Of a stretch of 64,000 bases of DNA, positions 35,510 to 47,454 are shown piece after piece. Both the position numbers and the translations under genes were made by a program. How positions within the stretch are numbered: the stretch's first letter is position 1; every line of letters begins with the position of its first letter. The notes beneath the pieces were generated by a model. It was given only the letters and a program-made list of their open reading frames with translations, searched no databases and had not been told where the DNA came from. Where the stretch lies: the NCBI GenBank assembly GCA_025024175.1, contig QCXZ01000137.1, forward strand, positions 66,774,680-66,838,679. Reading direction: 5' to 3'. This stretch comes from Rhyzopertha dominica. Its lineage: Eukaryota > Arthropoda > Insecta > Coleoptera > Bostrichidae.

Positions 35510-38500
35510 TTAGATATCTAAAACACTTATTTTGTCAATGTGACAGTGCAGTACTTCATGGTAGGTAATTGTCATCAGACACTGACAAAAATATGTTTCT
35601 TCTATTTAACTTTATTTTCCAAAGGAGACGGGCAAGCTCTAGATCAAAACGAATAATTTTCTGCGGCATAGTTTCAACATTTTCTGGGCAAATTTTGTCC
35701 TTCATCTACCTCCAAAGCAATTAGTGGAAGGGATTTTGTTTGGTGACCTTTTTGAACAAACGACTCATCTTCTAATTTATTTGTTAGGATAATGCTAAAT
35801 AAGCAAGTTTCTTACTTGCCTTCTCAAGTTAAAAGATGTGTCACCATACAGCACCCTCATTTACTGTATGAAATATAATAAAACTTCTTCCAGTGTTAGA
35901 AGTTCATATTTTTCAATAAAACGCAAATAATAAGCCGCCGTCAACGTTACTCTTTTTTAACGGTTCATGTATCAATAACTTCACTGACCAACAATCTATT
36001 TTGGAAATGAACCCCCCAGTTACTGGTGGTCTTTAAAGCTAGCTTTGTCAGTTACCAAAATAATTTGCGGACAAAGTCTTCGATTTTTCGTATAGTGACG
36101 AAACTATATCTCATCTTGGTGCTTAGTTTGTGAGATTCAAAGGTTGCACAGATAGGAGATGGTCCTTCATATTTTTATGCCAGCTATATTAACTCTGTAG
36201 GAGATTAGTAGAAAGAGAGGCATGTTTTTTCTTGAACAAGTCTTGGTTGAATGGGACGTTCAGCTGTCGATGATATTCTTGAACCGTCGTTTACGCGTTT
36301 CACCAAAAATTTGTACATCTGGCTTTTAGCATATATCGGTTCCTGGTTTATTCTTAAATAATAATAAAGTTCCAAGTTGTAATGTCATTAACATAAGTTT
36401 CGAGATGTATGCAGGCCTTTTTCAGTCGCTCCAATCTTGCCTGTTGATGGAGGTTTTTGCTTGCTTGTTAATCATATTACGATAAATAGCTTATTTCAAC
36501 TTATTAAAACTTTATTATCATCTTGCTTTCACCAACTAATTAAGTAATATTTAGTTCACGAAAAGCGATAATAGTTTTACTCACAGACACCGTAGTCTTA
36601 CAAAGTTTACAAATTAACATTAACATAACATATCTAAAAACTTCTTTCATTTTCTATGTGTGTAGCTTAGTGACGATTGACTTCGGAACTATATTCGTTT
36701 TTGAATGTAAAATGGCCACTAGAAACCTTCAAGGCTATATCCTTCTACATCTTTTATCCTCTCAGATAGTTGCTCATCAAGCTCGTTCCATACAAAGCAC
36801 CTACTTAAACATTTTTTTTTGTATTTCTGAGCTTTCCTAATTCTCATTTCAATTCTTCTTTCACCTATTCATCAGAACTGTTTATGTAATAAAACGGTTA
36901 CCTATGGGAAGCCATTTCCAGCGACATCGCTCACTCAATTAGTTATACCAAGTACAACAACATAGGCTTTCGCGAATATAATAACTTAAATTAGCGAAAT
37001 TCTAAACGATTTTAATGTAGCAAACTGAGATTTGTGTTAGAAATAGAAAAAAGCAACACCAAAGGACTGCCTTGCAATGATGAAAAGGCATACGACATTC
37101 TTAAGAAATCCGAATAAAAAAATTATAATGTCTCTATTGAAAGTTAACCATAAAGTCACATTACATACACCACTAATCAAATTATCAAAGAACTGTACCG
37201 CTTACAACATAACATTGAACAAAATTATTCGCTGCACTTTCATACATCCACATATACATAATTTTTAAGCTCCATTTTAAGGAAATATAATTTAGTCATC
37301 TTGCAATGATCATTGAAATGAATAGCGATTCCCGAACAATGACCAACGCAATGTTTAATTTTTAACTAATATGAAAAATGAGAGTATTTTTCTACCATCA
37401 GTAACTTTTTAGTGTTTTAGACCTCAAAAGAGGCACATTAGTGGGCTAAACCTTGTTTCTTGTTTGGCAAGAAGTTGGGTAGTCATATTTAACTCATTAC
37501 TACAGATACGTGGCATTGTCTTTTGCACTTCGTAAATAGTGTAACCGTCCTCTCCTTTAGAAAAGAAAGCAGAAACAGAAAAGCAAGTAATGGCTAAATA
37601 TCGACATTTAGCGAACGAATTTTAAATCAGGAATTTTCAAAATTTTGCGGTTATAAAAAACTTATTTAAAAAAATCCATGGTGGCTGTACCTTCAATATA
37701 CCCGTAAGTTTCACGTGGACAAATCTATCTTAATACGTGGTAGAGGAGTTAGTTAACTTTGAGCTCTAGTTAATATAACAAGAATTAATCCTTTTTCTCC
37801 TTTTTCGCTGGACTGTTCCAATGCGTTCATTGGATCTAGGTTTCTGTACTTACAGACCGTAACAATATATACGTAGTTCGTAAAGCTACCGTTAGATGAT
37901 ATTACCGATTTTCCCAAAATGACCGGGCAGTCTGCCCCAAAGTGCGATGTAAGGTTTGTTTACAAGCTTATACGCTTGTACCATTGCTCAATTAATTTTT
38001 AAACACAGTTTAAATAATAGTTCTAAAAGACATTACCACATCTTGGCGCCATTTCATCGATGATGTATTGTTTGTTATCTTTGCGATCTCTGTAGCATGA
38101 CCCTATAGTAAGTTCTCGAGACTTCTAGCTTTAAATGAAATTCTTTTTTTTATTGAGTCAGTCGGCAATTCTTCATCTTTTCCAATACGATGTTTGTTGG
38201 CAGTTGCTTATTCGTGAATAATAAGAAGCATTGTCTAAAATGATAACATTGGCTTCATTTAAACATGGTAGTCTCCTTTTATTTTAACTGTAATTACACA
38301 CAGCTTAAATAATAACTCTTTGCAATAAAAAGAAACCGATCATTTAGCACTGTTCGTCAAACCCTATGTATGTCAATCAAAACGATACCTCTAAAAATCG
38401 AAGCACTAAGTGGACAATATTTCGAAATACAAACAACAAGTAAACAAATGTTTTCACTTCGAACTATAAAAACGAAGAGTTACGCATACAATTATATCCA

Positions 38501-38900
38501 AAACTGCATAATAAATGGCATACAATATTTAAACACCGTCAATAGCGATATCGCATAAATAATTCAGCCAAACTCAAGTAAAATCTTAAAATTGCCAAAA
38601 ACTGAATCCCTCGTTTAAACATAAATTCTGATTCACAAAACAGTGGAAAACAAAAAACAGCATACGCCTAAAATCAAACTAAAATACGGACATGTGGAAG
38701 AGGGGATTGTAACAGTAAAGTAAGTAATTAAGTGAATACAGCTAGGTGTTACGCATAAAACCAGGAAACCACATTTTTGTCGATCATTTTTTCAGGCCCC
38801 CTTGACCAAACCGTGGGGCCGCCACTGCTTAGCAATCCCGCCGATCAATCAAAACCGACACCCCATCATTAATATTGACTGCGTCCCACATACCTAAATC
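35510..38900. other. No supported features
   Basis: AT-rich DNA with short chance frames. At about 38045-38090 the plus strand reads WRHFIDDVLFVI, which resembles the (F/Y)xDD region of a reverse transcriptase, but no flanking blocks were found. It is noted and not called. Confidence 0.5.
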
Positions 38901-38918
38901 GTTCCATTATGCGGATTC

Positions 38919-39026
38919 TCATGCGTTCCACAGGACCGGACGATTCAGCAAAGCAAAGAACAGTATACCCGCAAATGATACGGCAATTACGGTGCAGAAT
39001 GCAAATAATAAGCCCGTGCGTTCCGA
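38919..39026 (-). CDS. Possible terminal exon of an unrecognised membrane protein
   Basis: On the minus strand the acceptor-like tttcactcgctcagcag ends at 39027. It is followed by 35 codons and TGA at 38921-38919, starting SERTGLLFAF and including TVIAVSFAGILFFALL, a clear membrane span, then the short tail NRPVLWNA. The 250 bp around it are distinctly GC-richer than the flanks, as with the real ZP exons. If real, it is a phase-0 last exon of a gene lying at higher coordinates on the minus strand. I found no partner exon and do not recognise the protein. Confidence 0.3.
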   Translation of the reverse strand, partial: SERTGLLFAFCTVIAVSFAGILFFALLNRPVLWNA

Positions 39027-39229
39027 CTGCTGAGCGAGTGAAACTAAATCGGTGAGATAACTGCCAAGTGGATTACATGGTTATCTTACTTTCCTTCACG
39101 TCTGCGAAGGTAATAATAAGGTAAATAGATGTAGTTTTACTCCCACTGATCTTGTTTAGCGTAATGGCCGCTAAATCATGAGGAACGAATTTGCAAATTG
39201 ATGACGCTACTTTACAGCGAAATGTATGA

Positions 39230-39460
39230 AGATACAGGATGGTGCAAAATGGAGTTCCACATTTAAGAGAGAAATTAAAAAAAAAAGTACAAAAATATGA
39301 AAAACCTATAAGCACATCTGAAGGAATTCTCGCGATTTCATTAAAAATCGTGTCCTTGAGTTCTTGTAGGGTTTGATGGTGATGTTTAAAAACCTCTGTC
39401 TTTAGTCGTATCAGCTGTGACTCCGTCGTGTTGAAACCAAAGGCCACCTGTACAATATTC
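39230..39460 (-). mobile_element. C-terminal fragment of an insect DDE transposase
   Basis: The minus-strand frame reads QLIRLKTEVFKHHHQTLQEL, then KDTIFNEIARIPSDVL and FSYFCTFF. Intact relatives have the same layout after the final catalytic residue: a linker, 'LQELKxRIxxEIxxIPxDVL' and an RxC-rich helix. The frame runs on for ~130 codons, but only the first 60 resemble the family. Confidence 0.5.
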
Positions 39461-39469
39461 AATAGTGAT

Positions 39470-41290
39470 TTTTGGGGACAAAAAAATTCTCGAGTATGTT
39501 ACACGTAAGTTTCACGTTGCTTACAAAAGGAGAGGGCAACAAGCAAGCAAAAGGTGTTGATGGAGTTCTGTGGGGTTTTCGGCAGCCTAATATCAAAAAT
39601 ATCAAAAATACTGCTCGTTCACTGTGCCAGAAAGATGGAAATGGGTTCGTCGCTGCCTCACACAATACCATCAGAAGGTAGAGCTGAAAGGATCTGTTTG
39701 CAACAACTTTTTCCCAATCTGTTAGGCTCGTATTCTCAGCAATCATAATCTTGTAAGGGTGTAGCTTACTGTACTGGTATTTTTAGACGCCGCTGTTATT
39801 TATTTAGTCTAATTCTAAAGATGTCTACCATGTTGAATATCTGAAAGAAATTCTTCGTCTTTCCAATGTTTAAAAAAATGATTCTAATTATAGGCCGGTT
39901 TGCCATCTTTGTAAATTTTTAAAATATTTTGTCGCTATATGGAAGTCTTGAAAGCACCATTTTATTGTGTCATTGTGGTTTTTGGCTATGTATCTTGCTT
40001 TAGTCAGTTTGTGCTTTCGATGAAATTGACCACATTGTTCTATTAAGTAAGACGGAATGATATGGATCTTCGATCATAAATAAATACTGGCATGCAAATT
40101 CATCAGCTTAACGCTAAATATAGAAACTATGTCTCCAATTAATATTAGTCTATTGCTACATCTGAAGTTTAGATTTTCGTCAACATTTGATTTTTTACCA
40201 TAACAAATCCAAATCTATATACTTGCACCTGCATCAGATAGGTATGTGTCACGTTTATAACTTTATATGTAATACGTGTAAAACTCCGAATAACTATATA
40301 AATCAACTTTTGCTACATTACCGCATTGAGAATGGCGAAAGCAATAAAAAATTGTTTGAGTAAATTATGTTCGTAAAAAATTCTTAACTTAAAATACATT
40401 TCATATAACCCAGCTATCGCTCATTTGTTATTATAAGAGTATTTCAGGTTTTGGATCAAAATCTGCATGTTTCTCAGCTAATTTAGGTTTTCTTGACTTT
40501 AGTGTAACAGCCCTAACAGGAACGTGACTCCCTGGGCATGTTGTAAACTTTTCTGAACCTTTGACAGCTTTCTATCGTCAGAATAGTAGGTTTGCGGAGG
40601 TTAGTCCCTCCCAGGGTGGTATATCTAGTGCTGATGGCAATTGATAACAAATTCAGAAGTGTTGTTGGTAATTCTTGAACTATATTTCTTATATACATCC
40701 CCCAGCTATTCATCTTTCTATGTTTGACCAAAATTATGAGATTCTAAAGCAATTGGCTGGTTTTGATCGCTAACGACTGCATTTTACATTGGTCAGCATA
40801 ACTTATTCAATAACATTTTTGATCATTTTATGATGTAATGAAATTCTTAATCCTCACGATCGTATTTTAAAATCTGACGACGTAAACCACCGCTTGTTGC
40901 TGAAAATGTTAATCAACCAGCTATGGAATTGTACGTTAAACTAACAACTATAATATTCTGATTTCAGCAGCTATAAGCCTAGAAAGGCAAATCATCCACC
41001 GATTCAATAATCTAACCAATGTTACAGACTGTTTTTTTTCTACATCAATGACAATTGTAAGGTCGGCTTACTTAGATTTGTGTGACACTATTTGCACAAT
41101 ATTTGATCTAGACCAAAATATATAGCTGAAACATTTGCAGAATTCTTCAATAGAGTATGGGAATAGCGAATATTTTTGCGAATGATAGCGTCTAAATACC
41201 TGGTTATCGGAAAAAAAGAATTTATCCAACGCTAATGAGATTCAGAGTCTGTTTAAATGTGATGGAAAATAACAGCATGTTTGGAACAAT
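39470..41290. other. No features recognised
   Basis: AT-rich DNA. Several short frames, none with recognisable content. Confidence 0.5.
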
Positions 41291-41299
41291 ACAAAACTG

Positions 41300-42102
41300 C
41301 CATCACCAATGGATACCAAATTTGGCCAGTGGGGTTCTCTTAATCTTAAACACCCACTATAAGGAAGCATTTTTGAAAATCCTATCTCTAAGGGGATGAA
41401 ACCTTATTTTTAGGTTTTTGATTAGAATTAAATGAAGACGTGTGTCAGCGGGTTTTTTTTAAATTCCAGACGTAAAATTGGGGATGAAAATTAGTAACGC
41501 AACTCTGTAATTCTTTAAGTTAAAAATGTGAAACGGTATTATTTAGGCTATGGATTAGAAAATAATAAACGCGTGTTTCATTGTTTTTAAAATTCCGAAG
41601 AATGGTTGATAAAGGTTTGTATGGAAGTTAAGTGAAGTTAAAAACATGAAACATTATTATTTGGGCTATTGATTAGAAAACGATAAGTAAGCATTTCAGT
41701 GTAATCATAACAATAATAATAATAAGTAACCATGAAGGTTTATATTCAGTCCTTTGGTGAGAAACTAACACATAGATGTACAGTTTGGCTGTTTTTGAAA
41801 ATAATTCTCCTCAGGGTTTGAAAAGGGGATGAATATGGTCTTCTCATTGTTTCGAAGTAGCAATTAAACACGTGGGGCCGGTTTCTCTTCTCTATTTTAA
41901 GCTAAAGTCAACCAATCACATACCTCAATTTAAGGTGTTATCATGGTTACGGCTAACAACAACTTTAACAAAGAGAAGAGAAACCGGCCTTAGGCTTTAA
42001 GTTATAAGTTGAAGTATACACAACATTTGGTATGAAATAACACTTTGATATTTGTTATATACAATGTCCCTCTACGTGAGCTAAGCCGCGGGCATCAGCT
42101 AG
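41300..42102 (+). mobile_element. Helitron-like non-autonomous element, copy 2
   Basis: Shares blocks with copies 1 and 3: gccagtggggttctcttaa, aaacacccacta, 'tatttgggctattgattagaaaacga' phrases and a right end gagctaagccgcgggcat.cagctag followed by T. A CTAG end after a short GC-rich palindromic stretch, with T flanking, is what Helitrons show. It contains a 114-bp MITE (41876-41989) that copy 1 lacks at the equivalent point. Confidence 0.55.
41876..41989. mobile_element. MITE with 18-bp terminal inverted repeats
   Basis: The left end ggccggtttctcttctct and the right end agagaagagaaaccggcc are exact inverted repeats, 114 bp overall and non-coding. The Helitron-like copy at 5160-6110 shows the uninterrupted sequence at the corresponding site (…gaacatttag…ttgaag), which proves insertion. 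The target duplication is short or eroded. Confidence 0.8.
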
Positions 42103-43029
42103 TTACAAATACAGTAAAAAGTGGAAATGTCCGGTGCTAAAAATCAATTTTTATGTACTTCTCCCACATATATACCATACTGAAGAGCATATTCAATTCA
42201 AGATTGTTTGCATCTTCCGCTAACAGCAAACACCACCTCTTTTATTCTAAAAGGACACGTCAAAAATAATGAGTTATATCAACTGTCGGAGTACGCTCAA
42301 CGTGAATAAGAATAAAGCTTGTGTACACATGGAGAATGTAGCAATAATAACCTGGAGCAATACCAGTACTGAAACTTGCAAGTCACGAAGAACGTAAAAA
42401 TGTTTTCGTCTTGCAAACGCAAACATCCCTCGCGAATTTCGTAATGACGCTTCTTTCCTCTGATGGTTTTATTTTTGCTAAATCATCACGCACTAAAAAG
42501 AAATGATGCAGCAAATTGAGATAATTCAATGGAAATTTAGAATAAATTGTTGCAAATTCAGATGTCGCTCTATGTAAACAACAATTTGCTACATTCGAGT
42601 TCCACTTTATGTCTGTGTATTTACTGTTACGTTGTTCCACGCGGTGCCTACTTGTGTTGGTGTTTATTTGCAAATCTATTGACGGGCTAAATGTTTTCGC
42701 TACTTATAAAATAGCACTTAACCACAAAAGCTGACGATGTGTCATCACAACCAAATCAATTGTCAAAACTATTTGAAACAGGGTGCTATGAATTTTACAT
42801 TTCTTTAGTTGTTGTCTTTATTATTGAATTACAGATAATTCGACCAGTAACACGATTATTACAATAAAAGTACAAAAGTCAAGTATAAATTCCAAATGCC
42901 GAAAAGCAAAGCGTATTGATGACTACTTAAAAATGTACTGGTAACTAGATAAAAATAAAGAAGTTATCCTCGTAATTTAGGGAATTTGTTCTTGACGGAA
43001 AACGTAAGTTGTAACAATTTGAAGTCGGC

Positions 43030-43290
43030 TAGGCAAACAAGAATTAGTTTAGTGCGTTGGCATTATGGATGCGGTAAAAATATAGTGCTGTTCGAGACAA
43101 GACTGTGCCAAATGAAAGCATACCGTAATTGAATTAGCAAATTTGACAGAATAGGGTCTATAATTGGTCTTCGGAGATCAGGAAGACCAAGGATTAGTGA
43201 TGTCCAAGTTGAAGAAGTTCTTCGGAAAAATACTAATTCGCTAGCAATCAGTAGTGTAAATGATATTATATTAAACAATAATAGATATTA
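43030..43290 (+). mobile_element. Transposase N-terminal helix-turn-helix fragment
   Basis: The plus strand reads WHYGCGKN, MKAYRN, then SKFDRIGSIIGLRRSGRPR and ISDVQVEEVLRKNTN. The G-S-x-x-x-x-R-x-SGRPR motif between two helices is the N-terminal DNA-binding region (often annotated DUF4817) of an insect transposon family. It is followed by unrelated DNA, so this is a fragment. Confidence 0.6.
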
Positions 43291-43649
43291 GTAATCTAGC
43301 ACACAAAGCAATAAAAGGTGCTGAGTTCAGCTATCAGGAGCACAAGCTGGAGTTGTTCTGCCACGCAGAGGTGTTGGATAATGGAAAACTTGTAATTAAA
43401 TTATATAAACTAAGTAAACCGTAAGTTAAAGAAGGAAAAGGAAGATCAACAGAGAAAGAGTTATTAACGTAAGTTTCGAAAATTTGATAGGTAGAAGAAA
43501 AATCAGAATCCAAAAACTAGAAGTTAAGGGTGGGTAAAGAAAATAAAAAAAAATAGAAAATTACAACGGTGTAGCATTTACTACTGTTTACTTAACAATT
43601 TGTTTTTGATATATTTTCTAAATGCACTATATATTATTGTTCCGGAGAG

Positions 43650-45000
43650 CACATCGCCCTTAGGAAACTTGTTGGAATATGAGAATACAATATGAGAATC
43701 CTCCTTCAAATAATTGTTTACGGTGTCTAGGTATGATGAGCGTATTCCTTTTCCTTAAGTTTAAGTTATGAATGTGAGTTCGAAATGTAATTTTTCGGTA
43801 GAGGTACGAAGTTAATTTAGATATTAATATTTTATAGAAAAAGCAACCCATATGTAAGCTTTGGCGATTACGACTATTAACCCATAGCAGCTAACCAAAC
43901 TTATCTGAAATACGCTTGTTTTTGCGAATTCCAAGTATTAACCGGATACAGGAGTTTTGTACTTGAAATGCGTAAGCTCTACTTATAAACACAGAAACAT
44001 GTTTCTGAAACCGCAATTTGCTATCTATTATCACCTCCAGATGTTTTGCATGGTTCATTTTTTGCATGTCATTATCAATTTTGAACTGTAGATTATTTTT
44101 TGAAAAAATTTACATGAATGGCATTGGCAAATAATACTGCAGAAGATTTACTGAGATAAATGTTAACCTTGTGAATGCTGGATATGTTGAGCAGTTTATT
44201 CAGATCAGCGTTAATTGAGTCAATGGCTTTAGGAAGATCTGAATGTCGAAAAGAGCAATATAACTGCGCGGCATCACCATATAAGTGATATCTACAATGA
44301 CTTATTATCAAATGGAAGCGGAAGTATAAAGGGTATACAATAAAGGACCAAGTATGCTTCCCTGTGACACACCTGATTTTATAAAGAAGTTCTGTATCTC
44401 CAGCAAGGACTCGTTGGAATCAATCACTCTGAAAATAATGTGAGAATGTACACGCATGACCGTCAAAACCGAGAAAATGTAGAATACTTATCAACATTTC
44501 TTAATCCAATTTATCGAATACTTTCGAATAATCAAGCAATATGAGTGCAGTTATTTGGTCAGAATCCCAAGCTCGAATCAGTGGATAATACCTTTAAATT
44601 TTTTAATTGGCATAGTCTTATCCACATTCTAATTCTCGCATACACATCGCCTACGTTGGCGTATATAAGGGAAGCCAGATCTATGCCGTTTACTGTATTG
44701 TCTGCAATGGGACTATAGACGTGCTAATTAAGTTTTATAAGTCAAAATAGCTGTACACAGAACACAGATTGTTTTGACGCAGGCGACATGACATATACAT
44801 TTTTTTGTTGTTGACAACTATGGTGTTGGTGGAAACCAAACTGCCTGCAAGGAAGTTTACTTAAGCTCACCATATTGTTTAATTTGACATTCCATTAATC
44901 TTTCAAAAATTTTTGAAAATGGTAATGATCTGATAACATATCTACTTATCTATCTAAGATAACAAAATTCATCAGGTTGTTTTATTTTTGGCAAATATTA
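43650..45000 (-). mobile_element. Decayed Jockey-type LINE, reverse transcriptase to C-terminus
   Basis: In order on the minus strand: KFLKD and LPCRQFGFHQHHS, then LLDFSKVFDKLD, GVSQGSILGPLLYTLY, HLYGDAAQLYCSFRHSDL (YADD box changed to YGDA), LSKSSAVLFAN, MNHAKHLEVIIDSKLRFQKH, and finally TLIIPRHRKQLFEGGFSY. This is the full RT order of Jockey/CR1-like LINEs with stops between blocks. The catalytic box is altered, so it is inactive. Confidence 0.75.
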
Positions 45001-45259
45001 TCTTCGCACCATTACCTAATCAGTGAAATATTGAGTTCTTATAGACCATATGCATTAGATTTGATAGATATGATAATATTCGAACACAATTAAACCGTAC
45101 CTAACGTTAAAACTAAAACGGATTTGTGGAGCTCTTAAGAAAAGATTTTCTCTTAACCCATATTGATGGGTCTTGCTATTATACATTCTGGAATTTGAGA
45201 AATTTGACTCGTCGGTCCAGAAAACAGAACGAACGCGTTTTATATCATGACGACAGAAG

Positions 45260-45270
45260 TTAAAATGTTA
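45260..45270. repeat. Left target-site duplication of outer retrozyme copy
   Basis: ttaaaatgtta here is repeated exactly at 45795-45805, immediately outside the two ends of the plus-oriented hammerhead element. An 11-bp duplication indicates insertion as one unit, probably by LINE-type priming. Confidence 0.75.
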
Positions 45271-45469
45271 ATAAGAATTTAGATGGCAATGCCATCTGTC
45301 AGCATTACTCTGACATGATGACAAAGCCACCTAGCTGCCATTATGGGATCTACTTCCTAAAAGACGTGACCTGTAGCCTGACAAAGTGGCATACCCCTGC
45401 ATACTTCAATTTGACAGCAGGCCCCCACGGCACTTTTTCCGAGCGGGCAAGAACCGACATACATTAAAA

Positions 45470-45650
45470 TGCATATCTATGCTGTGCTGTCTGCACCGCA
45501 ACCAATTGCAGATAGATCTATTTCACTATCATTATAGCTCATCACTTCCTGTAGGAAGTAGATCCCATAATTGCAGCTAGGTGGCTTTGTCATCACGTCA
45601 ATATAATGCTGACAGATGGCATTGCCATCTAAATTTTTACTTTCATCATA
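45470..45650 (-). mobile_element. Inner hammerhead element copy, inverted and internally deleted
   Basis: On the minus strand it runs from aaatttagatggcaatgcc through the body to acttcctacagg, then jumps directly to the tgatgag of the ribozyme and on to the 3' end at atgcatttt. Compared with 63252-63551, about 120 bp are missing: the second half of the body and the 5' strand of ribozyme stem I. It sits inside the plus-oriented copy. No clear target duplication was found around it, so nested insertion or local rearrangement both remain possible. Confidence 0.7.
45484..45547 (-). ncRNA. Broken hammerhead ribozyme
   Basis: The minus strand keeps tgatga, stem II (gctat/atagt, now closed by a G-T pair), GAAA, the atagatctat stem III and the downstream stem I strand. 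The deletion junction has removed the upstream stem I strand and changed the essential first core C to G. It is predicted inactive. Confidence 0.75.
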
Positions 45651-45688
45651 CCAAGCCTTTGGTATATAGGCAAAACCAGTTCTGTGCC

Positions 45689-45778
45689 GTGCTCTCTGCA
45701 CTAGACCTAAACTGCACTGATGAGCTATAATCATAGCGAAATAGATCTATCTGCAGTTGGTTGGAATGCAGACAGCAC
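45689..45778 (+). ncRNA. Type I hammerhead ribozyme, intact core
   Basis: A self-cleaving RNA motif. Core CTGATGA is at 45717-45723. Stem II is GCTAT/ATAGC (45724-45737) with an AATC loop. GAAA is at 45738-45741. Stem III is the palindrome ATAGATCTAT (45741-45750: 3 bp plus a GATC loop). C17 is at 45751. Stem I pairs AACTGCA (45710-45716) with TGCAGTT (45752-45758) perfectly. Beyond an internal loop of 9 and 8 nt, a second 12-bp helix (45689-45700 with 45767-45778) has one mismatch. Every invariant hammerhead core base is present. Cleavage is predicted between 45751 and 45752. The very short stem III is characteristic of animal repeat-borne hammerheads, which may act as dimers. Confidence 0.9.
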
Positions 45779-45794
45779 AGCATAGACATGCATT

Positions 45795-45805
45795 TTAAAA
45801 TGTTA
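45795..45805. repeat. Right target-site duplication of outer retrozyme copy
   Basis: Exact repeat of the ttaaaatgtta found at 45260-45270. It directly follows the element's end gacatgcatt. Confidence 0.75.
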
Positions 45806-47450
45806 TTGCCACTTTAACTAATTATACCTATAAGGGATAAATTTATAACTTTTTAGAAACCTGTAAACACGTTTTGCACACTAATTACTATTTCAAGATA
45901 TACTTTTCCGCATGGGCGGAACTTACAAGCTTGAACAACCGACGTTTTTATTTTACAGTTATTTGACAACTAAAATTATTATTATTTTCCTAAGTCTTCT
46001 ATACAGATGAAATTTTAGTTCTGCGATTCATCGTTTATATTAATGCCATTAAATAATCAACCTTTTGTTGTCTTTACAGCTATCTTAAAATTTGAGTATG
46101 GTGGGTAAGGCTAATGTTTAAAAATCATAATATTGACATTATTTTTTACTCTAGAAGAAAACTTTGTGGTTTTATCTAAAGCTCTTCCAGGAATAGGTAT
46201 TCCATAATAGTAAGCGTTATAAAAACTACTAGTTTGCTAATTTCAACAGTTTTGAATTNTTGATAATAATAATAATAATTAAGGCACTTAATATGGATCA
46301 GCTTGAATGTTGGTTATTTCGTTTCGAAGCTATTTAGGGTAACAATTACTGATCTTTATTAAAAAAATATATATATACAAAATTTTTTTATCGTTTTACA
46401 GGATTGTAAATATATAGAAGTATACAGACCTGATTTTAAGGCAAATAAACAGCTCGCCTAAAGCAGGCATCTGTTACGCAACGTATATCGGATGTGAACA
46501 CATTTGGTGATGGTGAGGAAACGTAACGATCTTGAAGACCAATATAACGTCGGATGACCGCGCCGCTTAACAGAACACCGACATCGTGACATGACCTACA
46601 GCCGACGAGTCAATCAAACTGTTCATGACACATCCTGTTCGTATTCTCGATTCGAAATGTCGCGTGGAATTTTAAAAGTACTGCACTAAAAAATAGAGCA
46701 ACTCTTGTTTTATTTATGCCAGTTGACTGCGATGAATTAGCGGGAATGGGCATCGGCGATAAATATCGTCCATGTTATCCAAACTTTGGAATTGTGCGCA
46801 TATAGAATGACGTTCCTACCTTGTTCAACAATTTTGCCTGAGAATTGTCAGCGGGGAGAATGTTCGGCGTCAATTATGCGCATGATCTATTCATGGTTCT
46901 ATCCGAAAACTCCTCGAAGGTTAAGAAGTTTGTTAAAGATTGTAAAAAGGTACGTGTTATATACTGATGTTGTGTCCGCTTCTTTGGAAAGGGGTATTCG
47001 TAAGGTACTTCCTTCGAGATAAAAAGGACCCCTATGATTTTATTGTCACATACTCTAACTATCCGTTGTATTAAACGAAATGCGGAAGAGTGCATCACCT
47101 GGACCAGCTGAGACAAATCCAACTCTATAAAGAAGTCTGTTGGCGTATTTTTCATTCATCCGTAAATTTGACATGGTCAGGTCTATCTTAAATATGTGTA
47201 GAGGAGTAGTTAACTTTATGCTAAAATGAATATGAGAAAAATTAATCATTCAAAGTATTTTTATTTCACTTCCTAAANCCACCGCTAGATAACGCATCCC
47301 TATTTTAACAAAATGACTGGTCAGTCGGCAACATACACTTACAGACTGTATATACTGACCTATGTTGCAGTTCGTAAATCCACCGCTAAATAACTCATTA
47401 GCGAATTTTACAAAATATTTGCCGAGTTTTAGGTGCATTTTGGCCAGTAT
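45806..47450. other. No supported genes; short (TAA)n run
   Basis: AT-rich DNA with a (TAA)n microsatellite at about 46262-46280. 46450-46680 is GC-richer, with broken frames that vaguely resemble a transposase helix-turn-helix but not enough to call. The rest is unrecognised. Confidence 0.4.
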
Positions 47451-47454
47451 AATG

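Larger units (their letters stand above)
45271..45794 (+). mobile_element. Hammerhead-ribozyme retroelement (retrozyme/SINE-like), plus copy split by an inner copy
   Basis: The 5' body 45271-45438 and 3' part 45672-45794 together match the 300-bp element at 63252-63551 (reverse complement) end to end. The body starts with the near-palindrome gatggcaatgccatc and the 3' part holds an intact hammerhead ribozyme. Exact 11-bp direct repeats flank the whole. Between body and 3' part lies ~230 bp: an inverted, internally deleted second copy plus short unmatched flanks. No protein coding and no clear Pol III B box. Known relatives by structure are animal retrozymes and schistosome/newt hammerhead repeats; I infer the same class. 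Confidence 0.75.

Noticed and set aside
38040..38095. WRHFIDDVLFVI as a reverse transcriptase catalytic box
   Set aside because: A single short motif with no neighbouring RT blocks on either side.
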